Shown: positions 1 to 7,064 of the stretch, in pieces
Layout of the letters: each line of letters begins with the position of its first letter
How positions within the stretch are numbered: the stretch's first letter is position 1
Origin: Methylococcales bacterium
GTDB taxonomy: Bacteria; Pseudomonadota; Gammaproteobacteria; Methylococcales; Methylomonadaceae
Direction of reading: 5' to 3'
DNA length: 10,102 bases
NCBI GenBank assembly: GCA_023144875.1
Contig: JAGLEW010000108.1
Location: forward strand, 1-10,102
Program-made: the position numbers and the translations under genes
Notes under the pieces: generated by a model
The model's database searches: none
Told to the model about the DNA's origin: nothing
The model's input: the letters and a program-made list of their open reading frames with translations, nothing else

Positions 1-21
1 AACCAACTGAGCTACGCGCCT
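1..21 (-). tRNA. 5' end of a tRNA gene, cut by the window edge
   Basis: Read on the minus strand, the first 21 bases give a seven-base acceptor strand AGGCGCG, then T8-A9, then the D-arm start GCTCAGTTGGTT, which is the standard start of a class I tRNA. The anticodon and the rest of the molecule lie outside the window, so the isotype cannot be read. From memory, the AGGCGCG acceptor followed by this D-arm resembles gammaproteobacterial tRNA-Val(GAC); this is a weak guess. A good promoter lies 38 to 67 bases upstream, inside the end of the channel gene. Confidence 0.75.
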
Positions 22-58
22 TCAATTGCCATCCTTTAATGGTCAAATGATTTTCTAA

Positions 59-88
59 ATTATAGCAGGTTTATCATTAATCTGGCAA
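59..88 (-). promoter_or_regulatory. Predicted sigma-70 promoter for the tRNA
   Basis: On the minus strand there is a perfect -10 box TATAAT (64 to 59), preceded by TGC, which makes it an extended -10 (TGnTATAAT). Eighteen bases upstream is TTGCCA (88 to 83), five of six matches to the -35 consensus. Transcription would start near position 52 and give a leader of about 30 bases before the tRNA. The -35 box lies in the last codons of the mechanosensitive channel gene, so promoter and gene overlap. Confidence 0.6.
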
Positions 89-1912
89 TGATTTTAGAGC
101 TGTATCACGATTAATTTTAACTTCGGTGGGATAAGCAAACTCAAGATTGTTTTTAGCTAAAATATCGGCAATTTTAAAGAGAATATCTTCTTTTACCCGT
201 AGCCAATCCTCCCATGCCACTGATTTTGAAAAACAATACACTAAAATATCAATGGAATATTCGTTATAACGATCCATAAAAACCAGTTGGGTATTTTTGA
301 TACCATGTGTGTCGGCTTGAGAGGAGAATTTAAAATTACCTTTCCCTTTAGTGAGGATTTTTGCATGGGGATTGGCGACGCCTTTATGTGTTTTTAATAG
401 GGTGCGAATATCCTCTAAGGCTTGACGGATGTCGTTCATATCACTTTCATAGGTGACACCAATGTACATTTTTATGCGCCGACCTATGGAGCGTCGATTC
501 CAATTTTTGACACTGGAAACAGACACGGAGGCATTTGGAATCGTAATCAGGGCATTATCAAACGTGCGGATTGTGGTGCTTCGCAGACCGATTTCAGCAA
601 CGGTGCCCTCAGTATCGCCTATTTTTACCCAGTCACCCATTTTAAAAATATTATCAAATAAGATGGTGATACCACCGAAAAGATTGGATAAAGTATCTTT
701 TGCCGCTAAGGCAAAGGCTAATCCGCCCAGTCCCAAAGTTGAAACAATCGCGCTAATATTAATCCCAAAATGATTTAAAGACAGCGTGACCACCACAATC
801 AAAACGGCGGCTTTTGACATTTGTATGCCGAGATTAAACAGCTCTTTTCGGAGTGCCTTATTGGTTCTACTGAGTTTTCGAATTTGTAACAGCGCAATAC
901 TGTCGAGTAATTTAAAGAAAAACCACACGTAGATTGAGGCGTAGGTCGTGAAGATAACCCCTTCAACCAGATCAAGATAATCAACGCGATAAAAAATTGA
1001 GCGCATGGCCAGATCAAGCCCGAAGAAAATTACCAGACTTCTCAGAGGGGTTCGGATTTCGTGATAGATCAATTCTTGATGATCGGCACCGGGTTCTAAA
1101 ATATAGCTTTCAACAAACCAACTGGTGCATTTAAAAATAAACGGATGGATGAGATAAACGAACATTAGAATGACAAAGGACAATAATATGCCGCCAATAT
1201 CAATTTTAAACGCGGATAATCGTCGATTAACAGGGCGTAAAAATTCAAAATGATTAATGTAGGCAGTGATTGAGGTCAGTGAAATATATTTTGTCCAATG
1301 AGTGACCGATATTTTTTCAGCGTTATTAATGCAATATCGCAAAAGATCTTGATAGGTATCATTAGCAATGCGAAAGTCGTGGTAATTTTTTTCAAGGTCT
1401 TTATAAATAAGGGAATCTTGTGCGGTGGGTAGTTGTATTTTTTTATGATTCTTGAGCGAGCGTGAAAGCTTATTTTTAGAATAATGGACAATTTTACTGG
1501 CGGGTTGATAATCGGCCATTGCTTGAACCAAATAGATTAAAAATTCACGGGTATTTTTTTGAGATTGATACCATTTTTGCTTCAGTTGGTCTCGTTGCAT
1601 CGCTAATTGATTACTTTTTTCTTTGTTAATATTGATGCGTGTTATCAATAAATTAAGATGTTCTTTGCTGACAATAGGCGGTAATTCTTGAACGGAGGAG
1701 GCATGAAGATACTTCATGAAATCGGTCAGATATTTATTTTTTCTCTCCAATACTGCATTAATTTCATCATCATCGTTAAGAATGGCAAGTGATTCGTTAA
1801 ACGTATTAAGTTGCTCTATTTTATCAATAATTTCCTGTTGATTAACCGTGGCTTCTGCCCATACAAAAATGCTATTTAACAGTATAAATAAAAAAAGGAA
1901 AGCTCGAATCAT
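77..1912 (-). CDS. MscS-family mechanosensitive ion channel with a periplasmic N-terminal domain
   Basis: This 611-residue inner-membrane protein should open under membrane tension and release small solutes during hypo-osmotic shock. A signal peptide is visible at residues 1-19 or so (hydrophobic run ending VWA-EA). A polar, Lys- and Gln-rich region of about 200 residues follows and is probably periplasmic and helical. Membrane segments appear near 240-258, 287-305, 315-338 and 365-382. The pore-lining MscS helix is at about 386-415, with the small-residue run STLGLGGLAFALAAKD, followed by the beta domain (GDWVKIGDTEGTVAEIGLRST, about 426-446) and the alpha/beta cytoplasmic domain to about 596. 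At 611 residues it is about twice the length of E. coli MscS (286) because of the N-terminal extension. It starts nine bases after the panC stop, so it is probably the last gene of queA-panC-mscS. No strong Shine-Dalgarno site is visible. Family is secure; which subfamily is not. Confidence 0.93.
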   Translation of the reverse strand: MIRAFLFLFILLNSIFVWAEATVNQQEIIDKIEQLNTFNESLAILNDDDEINAVLERKNKYLTDFMKYLHASSVQELPPIVSKEHLNLLITRININKEKSNQLAMQRDQLKQKWYQSQKNTREFLIYLVQAMADYQPASKIVHYSKNKLSRSLKNHKKIQLPTAQDSLIYKDLEKNYHDFRIANDTYQDLLRYCINNAEKISVTHWTKYISLTSITAYINHFEFLRPVNRRLSAFKIDIGGILLSFVILMFVYLIHPFIFKCTSWFVESYILEPGADHQELIYHEIRTPLRSLVIFFGLDLAMRSIFYRVDYLDLVEGVIFTTYASIYVWFFFKLLDSIALLQIRKLSRTNKALRKELFNLGIQMSKAAVLIVVVTLSLNHFGINISAIVSTLGLGGLAFALAAKDTLSNLFGGITILFDNIFKMGDWVKIGDTEGTVAEIGLRSTTIRTFDNALITIPNASVSVSSVKNWNRRSIGRRIKMYIGVTYESDMNDIRQALEDIRTLLKTHKGVANPHAKILTKGKGNFKFSSQADTHGIKNTQLVFMDRYNEYSIDILVYCFSKSVAWEDWLRVKEDILFKIADILAKNNLEFAYPTEVKINRDTALKSLPD

Positions 1913-1921
1913 AGGATTTAT

Positions 1922-2767
1922 TTAACGTAGTGTTAGGCAAAGATTATCAATTAAACGAGGTTTTCCTAAAGAAGCGGCGGCAAGAATAACTAGCTCGGTA
2001 TCCTGTGATGTTGCAGGCAATAAGTTATCCGCACGGCAAATCGAAAAATAATCGATGTTAAAACCATTTTGGGTTAAATAATCTTTTTGCTGTTGTTCAA
2101 TTGTTTTAAATGGCGCAGTAGATTGTTGTAACGCTTTTTTTGCGTTGCAAAGTGCTTGATACAGTTTTGGGGCAATTTGTCGTTGCTCCGATGTTAAATA
2201 GCCATTACGTGAACTCATCGCTAACCCATCGTTTTCACGAACAATAGGCACACTTTTCAGTTGAATGGGGAGGTTTAAATCTCGGATCATTAATCGAATA
2301 ATCGCCAGTTGTTGAAAATCTTTTTCTCCTAAAAAAAGATAATGCGCTTGGGTCATATTAATCAATTTACAAACAATGGTGCTAACGCCTGAAAAATGCC
2401 CCTGACGGTGTGCGCCACAATGCAAATCCGACAACTCTGAAACGATGACGTGGGTTTTTGCCTGAGAGTGATAAATTTCATCGACGGGAGGTAAAAACAG
2501 CATATCAACATGATGGGTGGCTAAGGCTTCAATATCGGCTTGTTCGGTACGCGGGTAAGTGCTGAAATCTTCCCCTGCTGAAAATTGGCTGGGGTTGACA
2601 AAAATACTCACAATCACTTTATCGGCTTTTTTTTGCGCGGCTTTAACTAACGCTAAATGCCCTTGATGTAAATTGCCCATGGTAGGCACAAAGGCGATGG
2701 TTAAACGTTGGGATTTCCATTGCGCAACCGTTGCCCGCACGATTTGGATAGATTTGGTAGTTTTCAT
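1922..2767 (-). CDS. panC: Pantoate--beta-alanine ligase (pantothenate synthetase)
   Basis: PanC joins pantoate and beta-alanine, using ATP through a pantoyl-adenylate intermediate, to make pantothenate for coenzyme A in the cytosol. The 281-residue product has the family's usual length. Visible motifs are the nucleotidyltransferase signature FVPTMGNLHQGH (HxGH at 34-37), VSIFVNPSQF (53-62), GVSTIVCKLINM (127-138), LGEKDFQQ (146-153) and the KMSKS-like loop MSSRNGYL (184-191). The start ATG lies six bases after the queA stop and the stop lies nine bases before the channel gene, which suggests cotranscription and possibly translational coupling. In many bacteria panC sits with panB or panD; neither is next to it here. 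All key motifs look intact. Confidence 0.97.
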   Translation of the reverse strand: MKTTKSIQIVRATVAQWKSQRLTIAFVPTMGNLHQGHLALVKAAQKKADKVIVSIFVNPSQFSAGEDFSTYPRTEQADIEALATHHVDMLFLPPVDEIYHSQAKTHVIVSELSDLHCGAHRQGHFSGVSTIVCKLINMTQAHYLFLGEKDFQQLAIIRLMIRDLNLPIQLKSVPIVRENDGLAMSSRNGYLTSEQRQIAPKLYQALCNAKKALQQSTAPFKTIEQQQKDYLTQNGFNIDYFSICRADNLLPATSQDTELVILAAASLGKPRLIDNLCLTLR

Positions 2768-2773
2768 AATCGC

Positions 2774-3790
2774 TTAGGTGGATAAAAACATGGCATCGCC
2801 ATAACTAAAAAAACGATACTGCTGTTCGATCGCGTGTTGATAAGCCGCCATAACGCTTTCATAATTGGCAAAAGCGGACACCAACATTAGTAAGGTGGAT
2901 TCGGGTAAATGAAAATTCGTGAGTAAGGCATCCACGCTTTTAAATTGATAACTGGGGGTAATAAAAAGCTGGGTATCGCCAAAGCCTTGTTCAAGTGTGC
3001 CATTTTGACTGGCGGATTCTAAGGCTCTAACAGCGGTTGTGCCAATGGCAATCACTCGCCCCCCTTGAGCGCGGGTTTTTTCAACAGCGGTGACGGTTTC
3101 CGCATCCACGTTAAAATATTCTTTGTGCATGATGTGATCGTCTAAATTTTCCACACGTACGGGTTGAAAGGTGCCACTGCCCACATGTAAGGTGACAAAG
3201 GTAGTCGTAATGTTTTTTTGTTGCAATTTTTGCATGATTTCTTTATCAAAATGCAAACCTGCTGTGGGGGCGGCAACAGCGCCATTTTGTTGTGCAAAGA
3301 CAGTTTGATAACGCTGCAAATCCTCGGCATCGTCTTCCCGAGTAATATAAGGTGGCAAAGGAATATGACCAATCGCCTCTAACACCTCCATTAACGGTGC
3401 TTTAAAGGCGAGTCGGAATAAGTCGTCTTCACGGTCGATAACCTCACATTGAAAATCATGATCCAAATGTAAAATAGCGCCTTTTTTGGGGGATTTACTG
3501 GCTTTAATATGTGCAAGTGCATGATGAAAATCTTCAACGCGTTCAATTAAAATCTCAATTTTCCCCCCTGTTTCTTTTTGACCGTATAAACGAGCAGGAA
3601 TGACTTTCGTATTATTAAACACCAATAGATCATTGGGCATTAACAGGTCAATAAACTGCGTAAACTGATTGTCTTGGCAAACCCCTGTGATTTTATTGAG
3701 GCACAACAAACGACTGTCTCGCCGATTGGCTAAGGGTTTTTGTGCGATAAGATTTTTTGGGAGCTGATAATTAAAGTCACTTTTTTTCAT
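2774..3790 (-). CDS. queA: S-adenosylmethionine:tRNA ribosyltransferase-isomerase
   Basis: QueA moves the ribosyl group of SAM onto 7-aminomethyl-7-deazaguanine in tRNA, giving epoxyqueuosine at the wobble position of the GUN-anticodon tRNAs. From the chosen start the protein has 338 residues, slightly short for the family (about 340-356). Family motifs seen are NNTKVIPARL, GHIPLPPYI, AVAAPTAGLHF, LHVGSGTFQPV, GTTAVRALES, NFHLPESTLLMLVSAF and the C-terminal YRFFSYGDAMFL. The reading frame also offers ATG codons at 3817 and 3799. I prefer 3790 because MKKSDFNYQLPKNLIA lines up with the usual QueA N terminus. No start has a convincing Shine-Dalgarno site, so this remains open. It is the first gene of the minus-strand cluster and diverges from tRNA-Leu. 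Confidence 0.96.
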   Translation of the reverse strand: MKKSDFNYQLPKNLIAQKPLANRRDSRLLCLNKITGVCQDNQFTQFIDLLMPNDLLVFNNTKVIPARLYGQKETGGKIEILIERVEDFHHALAHIKASKSPKKGAILHLDHDFQCEVIDREDDLFRLAFKAPLMEVLEAIGHIPLPPYITREDDAEDLQRYQTVFAQQNGAVAAPTAGLHFDKEIMQKLQQKNITTTFVTLHVGSGTFQPVRVENLDDHIMHKEYFNVDAETVTAVEKTRAQGGRVIAIGTTAVRALESASQNGTLEQGFGDTQLFITPSYQFKSVDALLTNFHLPESTLLMLVSAFANYESVMAAYQHAIEQQYRFFSYGDAMFLST

Positions 3791-3827
3791 AGCAGGCATA
3801 TTATCAGTTTCTTTCATTTAAAAATAC

Positions 3828-3856
3828 TGGTCTTTTGAAAATTATTTGCTTATAAT
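3828..3856 (+). promoter_or_regulatory. Predicted promoter of tRNA-Leu
   Basis: A perfect TATAAT -10 box is at 3851-3856, 12 bases before the mature tRNA. With a 17-base spacer the -35 hexamer is TGGTCT (3828-3833), a weak match. A TTGAAA at 3835-3840 is too close to the -10 box to serve. The -10 assignment is good; the -35 is uncertain. Confidence 0.5.
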
Positions 3857-3868
3857 GGTAAATTCTGT

Positions 3869-3953
3869 GCCGGGGTGGTGAAACTGGTAGACGCGCTGGA
3901 TTCAAAATCCAGTTCCTTCGGGAGTGTCGGTTCGATTCCGACCCTCGGTACCA
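3869..3953 (+). tRNA. tRNA-Leu, anticodon CAA
   Basis: This is an 85-base class II tRNA with an encoded CCA end. The acceptor strand GCCGGGG (3869-3875) pairs with CCTCGGT (3943-3949), including G-U at the terminal pair and at the fifth pair. The anticodon stem CTGGA/TCCAG (3896-3900, 3908-3912) encloses TTCAAAA, giving anticodon CAA at 3903-3905, which reads UUG codons. The long variable arm (3913-3925) forms the small hairpin TCC-TTCG-GGA. The T stem GTCGG/CCGAC encloses TTCGATT (3931-3937). The discriminator base is A, as expected for leucine. The gene has its own -10 box and a terminator and appears monocistronic. Confidence 0.97.
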
Positions 3954-3969
3954 TAGAATTAAACAAAAA

Positions 3970-4003
3970 GCCTGCAAGCCTTAACAAGTTTGTGGGCTTT
4001 TTT
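3970..4003 (+). terminator. Rho-independent terminator of tRNA-Leu
   Basis: GCCTGCAA (3970-3977) pairs with TTTGTGGGC (3989-3997) through about eight pairs, two of them G-U. The 11-base loop is followed by a run of six T (3998-4003). A-rich sequence just before the stem could extend pairing with the T run. It ends 65 bases before ribB and so separates the tRNA from the riboflavin gene. Confidence 0.8.
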
Positions 4004-4068
4004 ATGCGTGGTGTTTTTTTTCAGAAAGCGCGCCAAATAATCAAATTTTAATTTAACCGCAGGACAAC

Positions 4069-5184
4069 ATGAATTCCACTGAAGAAATTATTGCAGACCT
4101 CAAACAAGGAAAAATGGTTATCATTATGGATGATGAAGACCGTGAAAATGAAGGTGATTTGATTATCGCCGCTTCTTTAACTCAAGCCGATGATATTAAT
4201 TTTATGGCACGCTATGGGCGCGGTTTAATTTGCCTCACCTTGACCGATGAACGCTGCCGCCAATTAAAATTACCGCTGATGGTGGATGATAATAAAACCT
4301 CGTATTCGACCAATTTTACGGTGTCGATTGAAGCATCTAAAGGCGTGACAACTGGGATTTCAGCCGCCGATCGAGCGGTGACCATACAAGCGGCGGTCGC
4401 TAAAAATGCCACCGCAGAGGATGTGGTGCAACCTGGGCATATTTTTCCGATTATGGCAAAAGTCGGCGGGGTTTTAAATCGAGCAGGGCATACCGAAGCA
4501 GGCTGTGATTTAGCAAGGCTGGCAGGCTTAGAACCTGCGGCGGTGATTGTTGAAATTCTCAATGATGATGGTTCAATGGCACGGCGTGATGATTTAAAAA
4601 ACTTTGCCGCTGAACATGATCTGAAAATTGGCACGATTGCTGATTTAATTCATTATCGTATTGAGCATGAAAACACCCTAGAGCGCGTGAGTGAATGTGC
4701 CTTTCCAACCGAATTTGGGGATTTTAAACTGTGCGCGTATCAAGATCGAAATGACAATAATCTACATCTTGCTTTGATAATGGGGGATATTTCCACCGAT
4801 AAGCCTGTGTTAGTTCGTGTTCATGCACGTAATTTATTAGATGATGTCTTAGCCTCAAAGCGCAATCCGTGCAGTATTTCGGTGCGAGAGTCGATGAAAA
4901 AAATTGCGACAGAAGGGCGCGGAGTCTTGGTGATTGTACGTCAACAAGAAGATAATCAGTCGTTAATTGAGTTGATTCACCAATATCAAAGGGAAGATAA
5001 AGAACAAGTGGTGAGCGCTAAAAAAGAAACGGGTAATAATAATTGGCGAACCACAGGCACAGGGTCGCGGATTTTAGCGGATTTAGGGGTTCATAAATTA
5101 AAAGTTTTAGGCTCCCATAAAAAATACCGAGGCTTATCGGGCTTTGATTTAGAATTAGTTGAATACGTGGATGAAGCAGATTAA
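4069..5184 (+). CDS. ribB: 3,4-dihydroxy-2-butanone-4-phosphate synthase with degenerate GTP cyclohydrolase II-like domain (RibBX type)
   Basis: The N-terminal half (about 1-200) converts ribulose 5-phosphate to 3,4-dihydroxy-2-butanone 4-phosphate and formate in riboflavin synthesis. It keeps the metal/acid motif DDEDRENEGDL (21-31), GRGLICL (50-56), QPGHIFPI (121-128) and RAGHTEAGCDLARLAGL (138-154). The C-terminal half (about 205-371) has the GTP cyclohydrolase II fold signature but not its chemistry. In the segment equivalent to the zinc site, two of the three Cys are Asn (N255, N266) and only C268 remains. The catalytic REYGIGAQIL region reads WRTTGTGSRIL (326-336). The second activity is therefore probably lost and a separate ribA is expected elsewhere. 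AGGA at 4061-4064 lies four bases before the ATG. No FMN riboswitch fits in the short leader. The assignment is firm; loss of the second activity is inferred from the residues. Confidence 0.94.
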   Translation: MNSTEEIIADLKQGKMVIIMDDEDRENEGDLIIAASLTQADDINFMARYGRGLICLTLTDERCRQLKLPLMVDDNKTSYSTNFTVSIEASKGVTTGISAADRAVTIQAAVAKNATAEDVVQPGHIFPIMAKVGGVLNRAGHTEAGCDLARLAGLEPAAVIVEILNDDGSMARRDDLKNFAAEHDLKIGTIADLIHYRIEHENTLERVSECAFPTEFGDFKLCAYQDRNDNNLHLALIMGDISTDKPVLVRVHARNLLDDVLASKRNPCSISVRESMKKIATEGRGVLVIVRQQEDNQSLIELIHQYQREDKEQVVSAKKETGNNNWRTTGTGSRILADLGVHKLKVLGSHKKYRGLSGFDLELVEYVDEAD

Positions 5185-5191
5185 TTCTTAC

Positions 5192-5220
5192 TTGAAACCC
5201 TGAGATGGTTGGGGTACAGT
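5192..5220 (+). promoter_or_regulatory. Possible promoter for the formate dehydrogenase subunit gene
   Basis: TTGAAA (5192-5197, five of six) and TACAGT (5215-5220, four of six) are 17 bases apart, between ribB and the next gene. A start near 5227 would give a leader of about 70 bases. Other AT-rich hexamers (TAAAAT at 5223-5228, CATAAT at 5235-5240) are rival -10 boxes, so the choice is tentative. Confidence 0.3.
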
Positions 5221-5248
5221 CAGTAAAATTTTTGCATAATTGTGTGGT

Positions 5249-5264
5249 GGTGATAACGTTCACC
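5249..5264 (+). promoter_or_regulatory. Inverted repeat in the leader of the formate dehydrogenase subunit gene
   Basis: GGTGA (5249-5253) and TCACC (5260-5264) are perfect arms separated by six bases, ending 34 bases before the start codon. It could be a regulator's operator or a short RNA hairpin. No T run follows, so it is not a terminator. Function is unknown, and a five-base arm can arise by chance. Confidence 0.3.
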
Positions 5265-5298
5265 TAAAACACGGACATATACTTTGGAGGTATGGGCA

Positions 5299-6999
5299 GT
5301 GGCCGTTATAAAGATTTCCCCAGAACAAATTAAACGAAAAAAACGGAAAGGACCAAAAGGACATGCGGTGGACTTAGCCGCCTTGGAAACCATTAAAACC
5401 CTATTAGGGGATGCCTCTCGACAAAAAGATTTATTGATTGAGCATTTGCATAAAATTCAAGACCGTTATCAACATATTTCTTCGAAACATTTGGTAGCAT
5501 TGGCGTATGAAATGAATTTATCGCCCGCTGAGGTATATGAAGTTGCCTCGTTTTATCATCATTTTGATATGGTGAAAGAAGGTCAAACACCCCCCCCTGA
5601 ATTAACCGTTCGTGTTTGTGAGTCGGTTGCCTGTGAATTAGGCGGCGCGAGTGAATTATTAGCCGCGTTAGAAAAGGGATTAAATACTGAGAATACACGG
5701 ATTCAAAAAGTCCCTTGCGTGGGGCGTTGTCAACATGCACCCGTGGCGGTAGTCGGGCAAAATGCGATCAATGATGCAACCCCTGATGAGGTCATCGCGG
5801 CGGTTGATAAAAAACAGATTAGCAGTTCAGTGACTGATTACATCCGCTTAGACGCTTATAAAGCCGCAGGGGGTTATCAAACGGCTCAAAAAGTGATTGA
5901 CGGCGATTTGGAAACAGAGTCAATCATGAAAATCATGGAAGATTCAGGCTTACGAGGATTAGGCGGCGCAGGGTTCCCCGCAGGTCGAAAATGGCGCATT
6001 GTTAATGGTTTTGCCGCACCGCGATTAATGGCGGTTAATATTGATGAAGGTGAACCAGGAACGTTTAAAGATCGTCATTATTTAGAACAAGACCCACATC
6101 GTTTTTTAGAAGGCATGTTAATTGCCGCCTTAACGGTCGGTTGTGATGAAATTTATATTTATTTACGGGATGAATACGCAGGATGTCGTGAAATTTTAAC
6201 CCGTGAAATTGCTGAATTAGAAAGCAACTTTTCGTCATCCAGTCATTCATTACCACCGATTCATTTACGTCGTGGCGCAGGGGCATATATTTGTGGGGAA
6301 GAATCAGCAATGGTGGAATCCATTGAAGGCAAACGCGGAATGCCACGCTTAAGACCCCCCTTTTTAGCCGAAGTCGGTTTATTTGGTCGCCCGACTTTAG
6401 AACACAATATGGAATCACTCTATTGGGTGCGCGATATTATCGAAAAAGGTGCGGACTGGTTTAGTTCATACGGTCGCCATGATCGCAAAGGCTTACGTTC
6501 TTTCTCGGTGTCTGGACGTGTAAAGAAAGCAGGCGTACATTTAGCCCCCGCAGGCATCACCCTTGAAGAATTGATTGAGGAATATTGCGGTGGAATGCTC
6601 GATGGTCATGAATTATATGGCTATTTTCCTGGAGGCGCATCGGGGGGGATTTTACCCGCATCAATGGCAAATATTCCCTTAGATTTTGATACCCTAAATC
6701 AATACGGTTGTTTTATTGGTTCGGCGGCGGTGATGGTGTTTTCGACCCAAGACAGTGCCAAAAAATTGGCGATCAATGCGATGAAGTTTTTTGAAGAAGA
6801 ATCGTGTGGTCAGTGTACTCCCTGTCGTGTAGGGACATCGAAAGCGGCGATCTTAATGGAAGAACAAAACTGGGATGTGAATTTATTAGAGGAATTATCC
6901 TCAGTCATGGTTGATGCGTCTATTTGTGGCTTAGGGCAAGCCGCGCCTAATCCATTACGCTGTGTGATTAAGTATTTTCCAGAAGAATTACAGGGGTAG
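5299..6999 (+). CDS. fdhB: NAD-dependent formate dehydrogenase beta subunit (fused NuoE-NuoF-type diaphorase)
   Basis: This cytosolic flavoprotein should carry electrons from a Mo/W formate dehydrogenase alpha subunit through Fe-S clusters and FMN to NAD+. I start it at GTG 5299 (566 residues) because GGAGG at 5286-5290 is eight bases upstream; the in-frame TTG at 5284 has no such site. The NuoE-like thioredoxin-fold domain (about 35-175) has four [2Fe-2S] Cys at 107, 112, 140 and 144. The NuoF-like part has RGLGGAGFPAGRKW (219-232), NIDEGEPGTFKDR (247-259) and GAGAYICGEESA (326-337) for FMN and NADH. It ends with the [4Fe-4S] motif SCGQCTPC (Cys 503, 506, 509) plus Cys 543. Domain order, length and the C-terminal IKYFP match FDH1 beta of Methylobacterium as I remember it. 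HoxF of NAD-reducing hydrogenase has the same architecture and is the main alternative. No alpha subunit follows. Confidence 0.88.
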   Translation: MAVIKISPEQIKRKKRKGPKGHAVDLAALETIKTLLGDASRQKDLLIEHLHKIQDRYQHISSKHLVALAYEMNLSPAEVYEVASFYHHFDMVKEGQTPPPELTVRVCESVACELGGASELLAALEKGLNTENTRIQKVPCVGRCQHAPVAVVGQNAINDATPDEVIAAVDKKQISSSVTDYIRLDAYKAAGGYQTAQKVIDGDLETESIMKIMEDSGLRGLGGAGFPAGRKWRIVNGFAAPRLMAVNIDEGEPGTFKDRHYLEQDPHRFLEGMLIAALTVGCDEIYIYLRDEYAGCREILTREIAELESNFSSSSHSLPPIHLRRGAGAYICGEESAMVESIEGKRGMPRLRPPFLAEVGLFGRPTLEHNMESLYWVRDIIEKGADWFSSYGRHDRKGLRSFSVSGRVKKAGVHLAPAGITLEELIEEYCGGMLDGHELYGYFPGGASGGILPASMANIPLDFDTLNQYGCFIGSAAVMVFSTQDSAKKLAINAMKFFEEESCGQCTPCRVGTSKAAILMEEQNWDVNLLEELSSVMVDASICGLGQAAPNPLRCVIKYFPEELQG

Positions 7000-7064
7000 T
7001 TTTTGCATCTTTATCATTGCAACTAGTTATGTCGTTTAATTCGGCATTATATTTACGATAGTTT

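Noticed and set aside
3838..3868. Promoter for queA on the minus strand
   Set aside because: A TATAAG is present opposite the tRNA-Leu -10 box, but no -35 partner at normal spacing could be found, so it was not listed.
4004..4068. Possible FMN riboswitch before ribB
   Set aside because: Only 65 bases separate the tRNA terminator from the ATG, too short for the element, and none of its conserved segments is seen.
4212..4634. Minus-strand open frame of 140 codons inside ribB
   Set aside because: It is antisense to the conserved DHBP synthase domain and has low-complexity Ser/Ala-rich translation; a shadow of ribB codon use.
5299..6999. NuoE and NuoF of respiratory complex I
   Set aside because: The two domains are fused in one frame, no other nuo genes are present, and the C terminus matches the formate dehydrogenase type better.
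7000..7064. Integron attC-like site ahead of the zinc-finger gene (AACTAGTTATG with nearby GTT)
   Set aside because: The core-site patterns RYYYAAC and GTTRRRY are not met as a pair and no matching site follows the gene, so a cassette cannot be supported.
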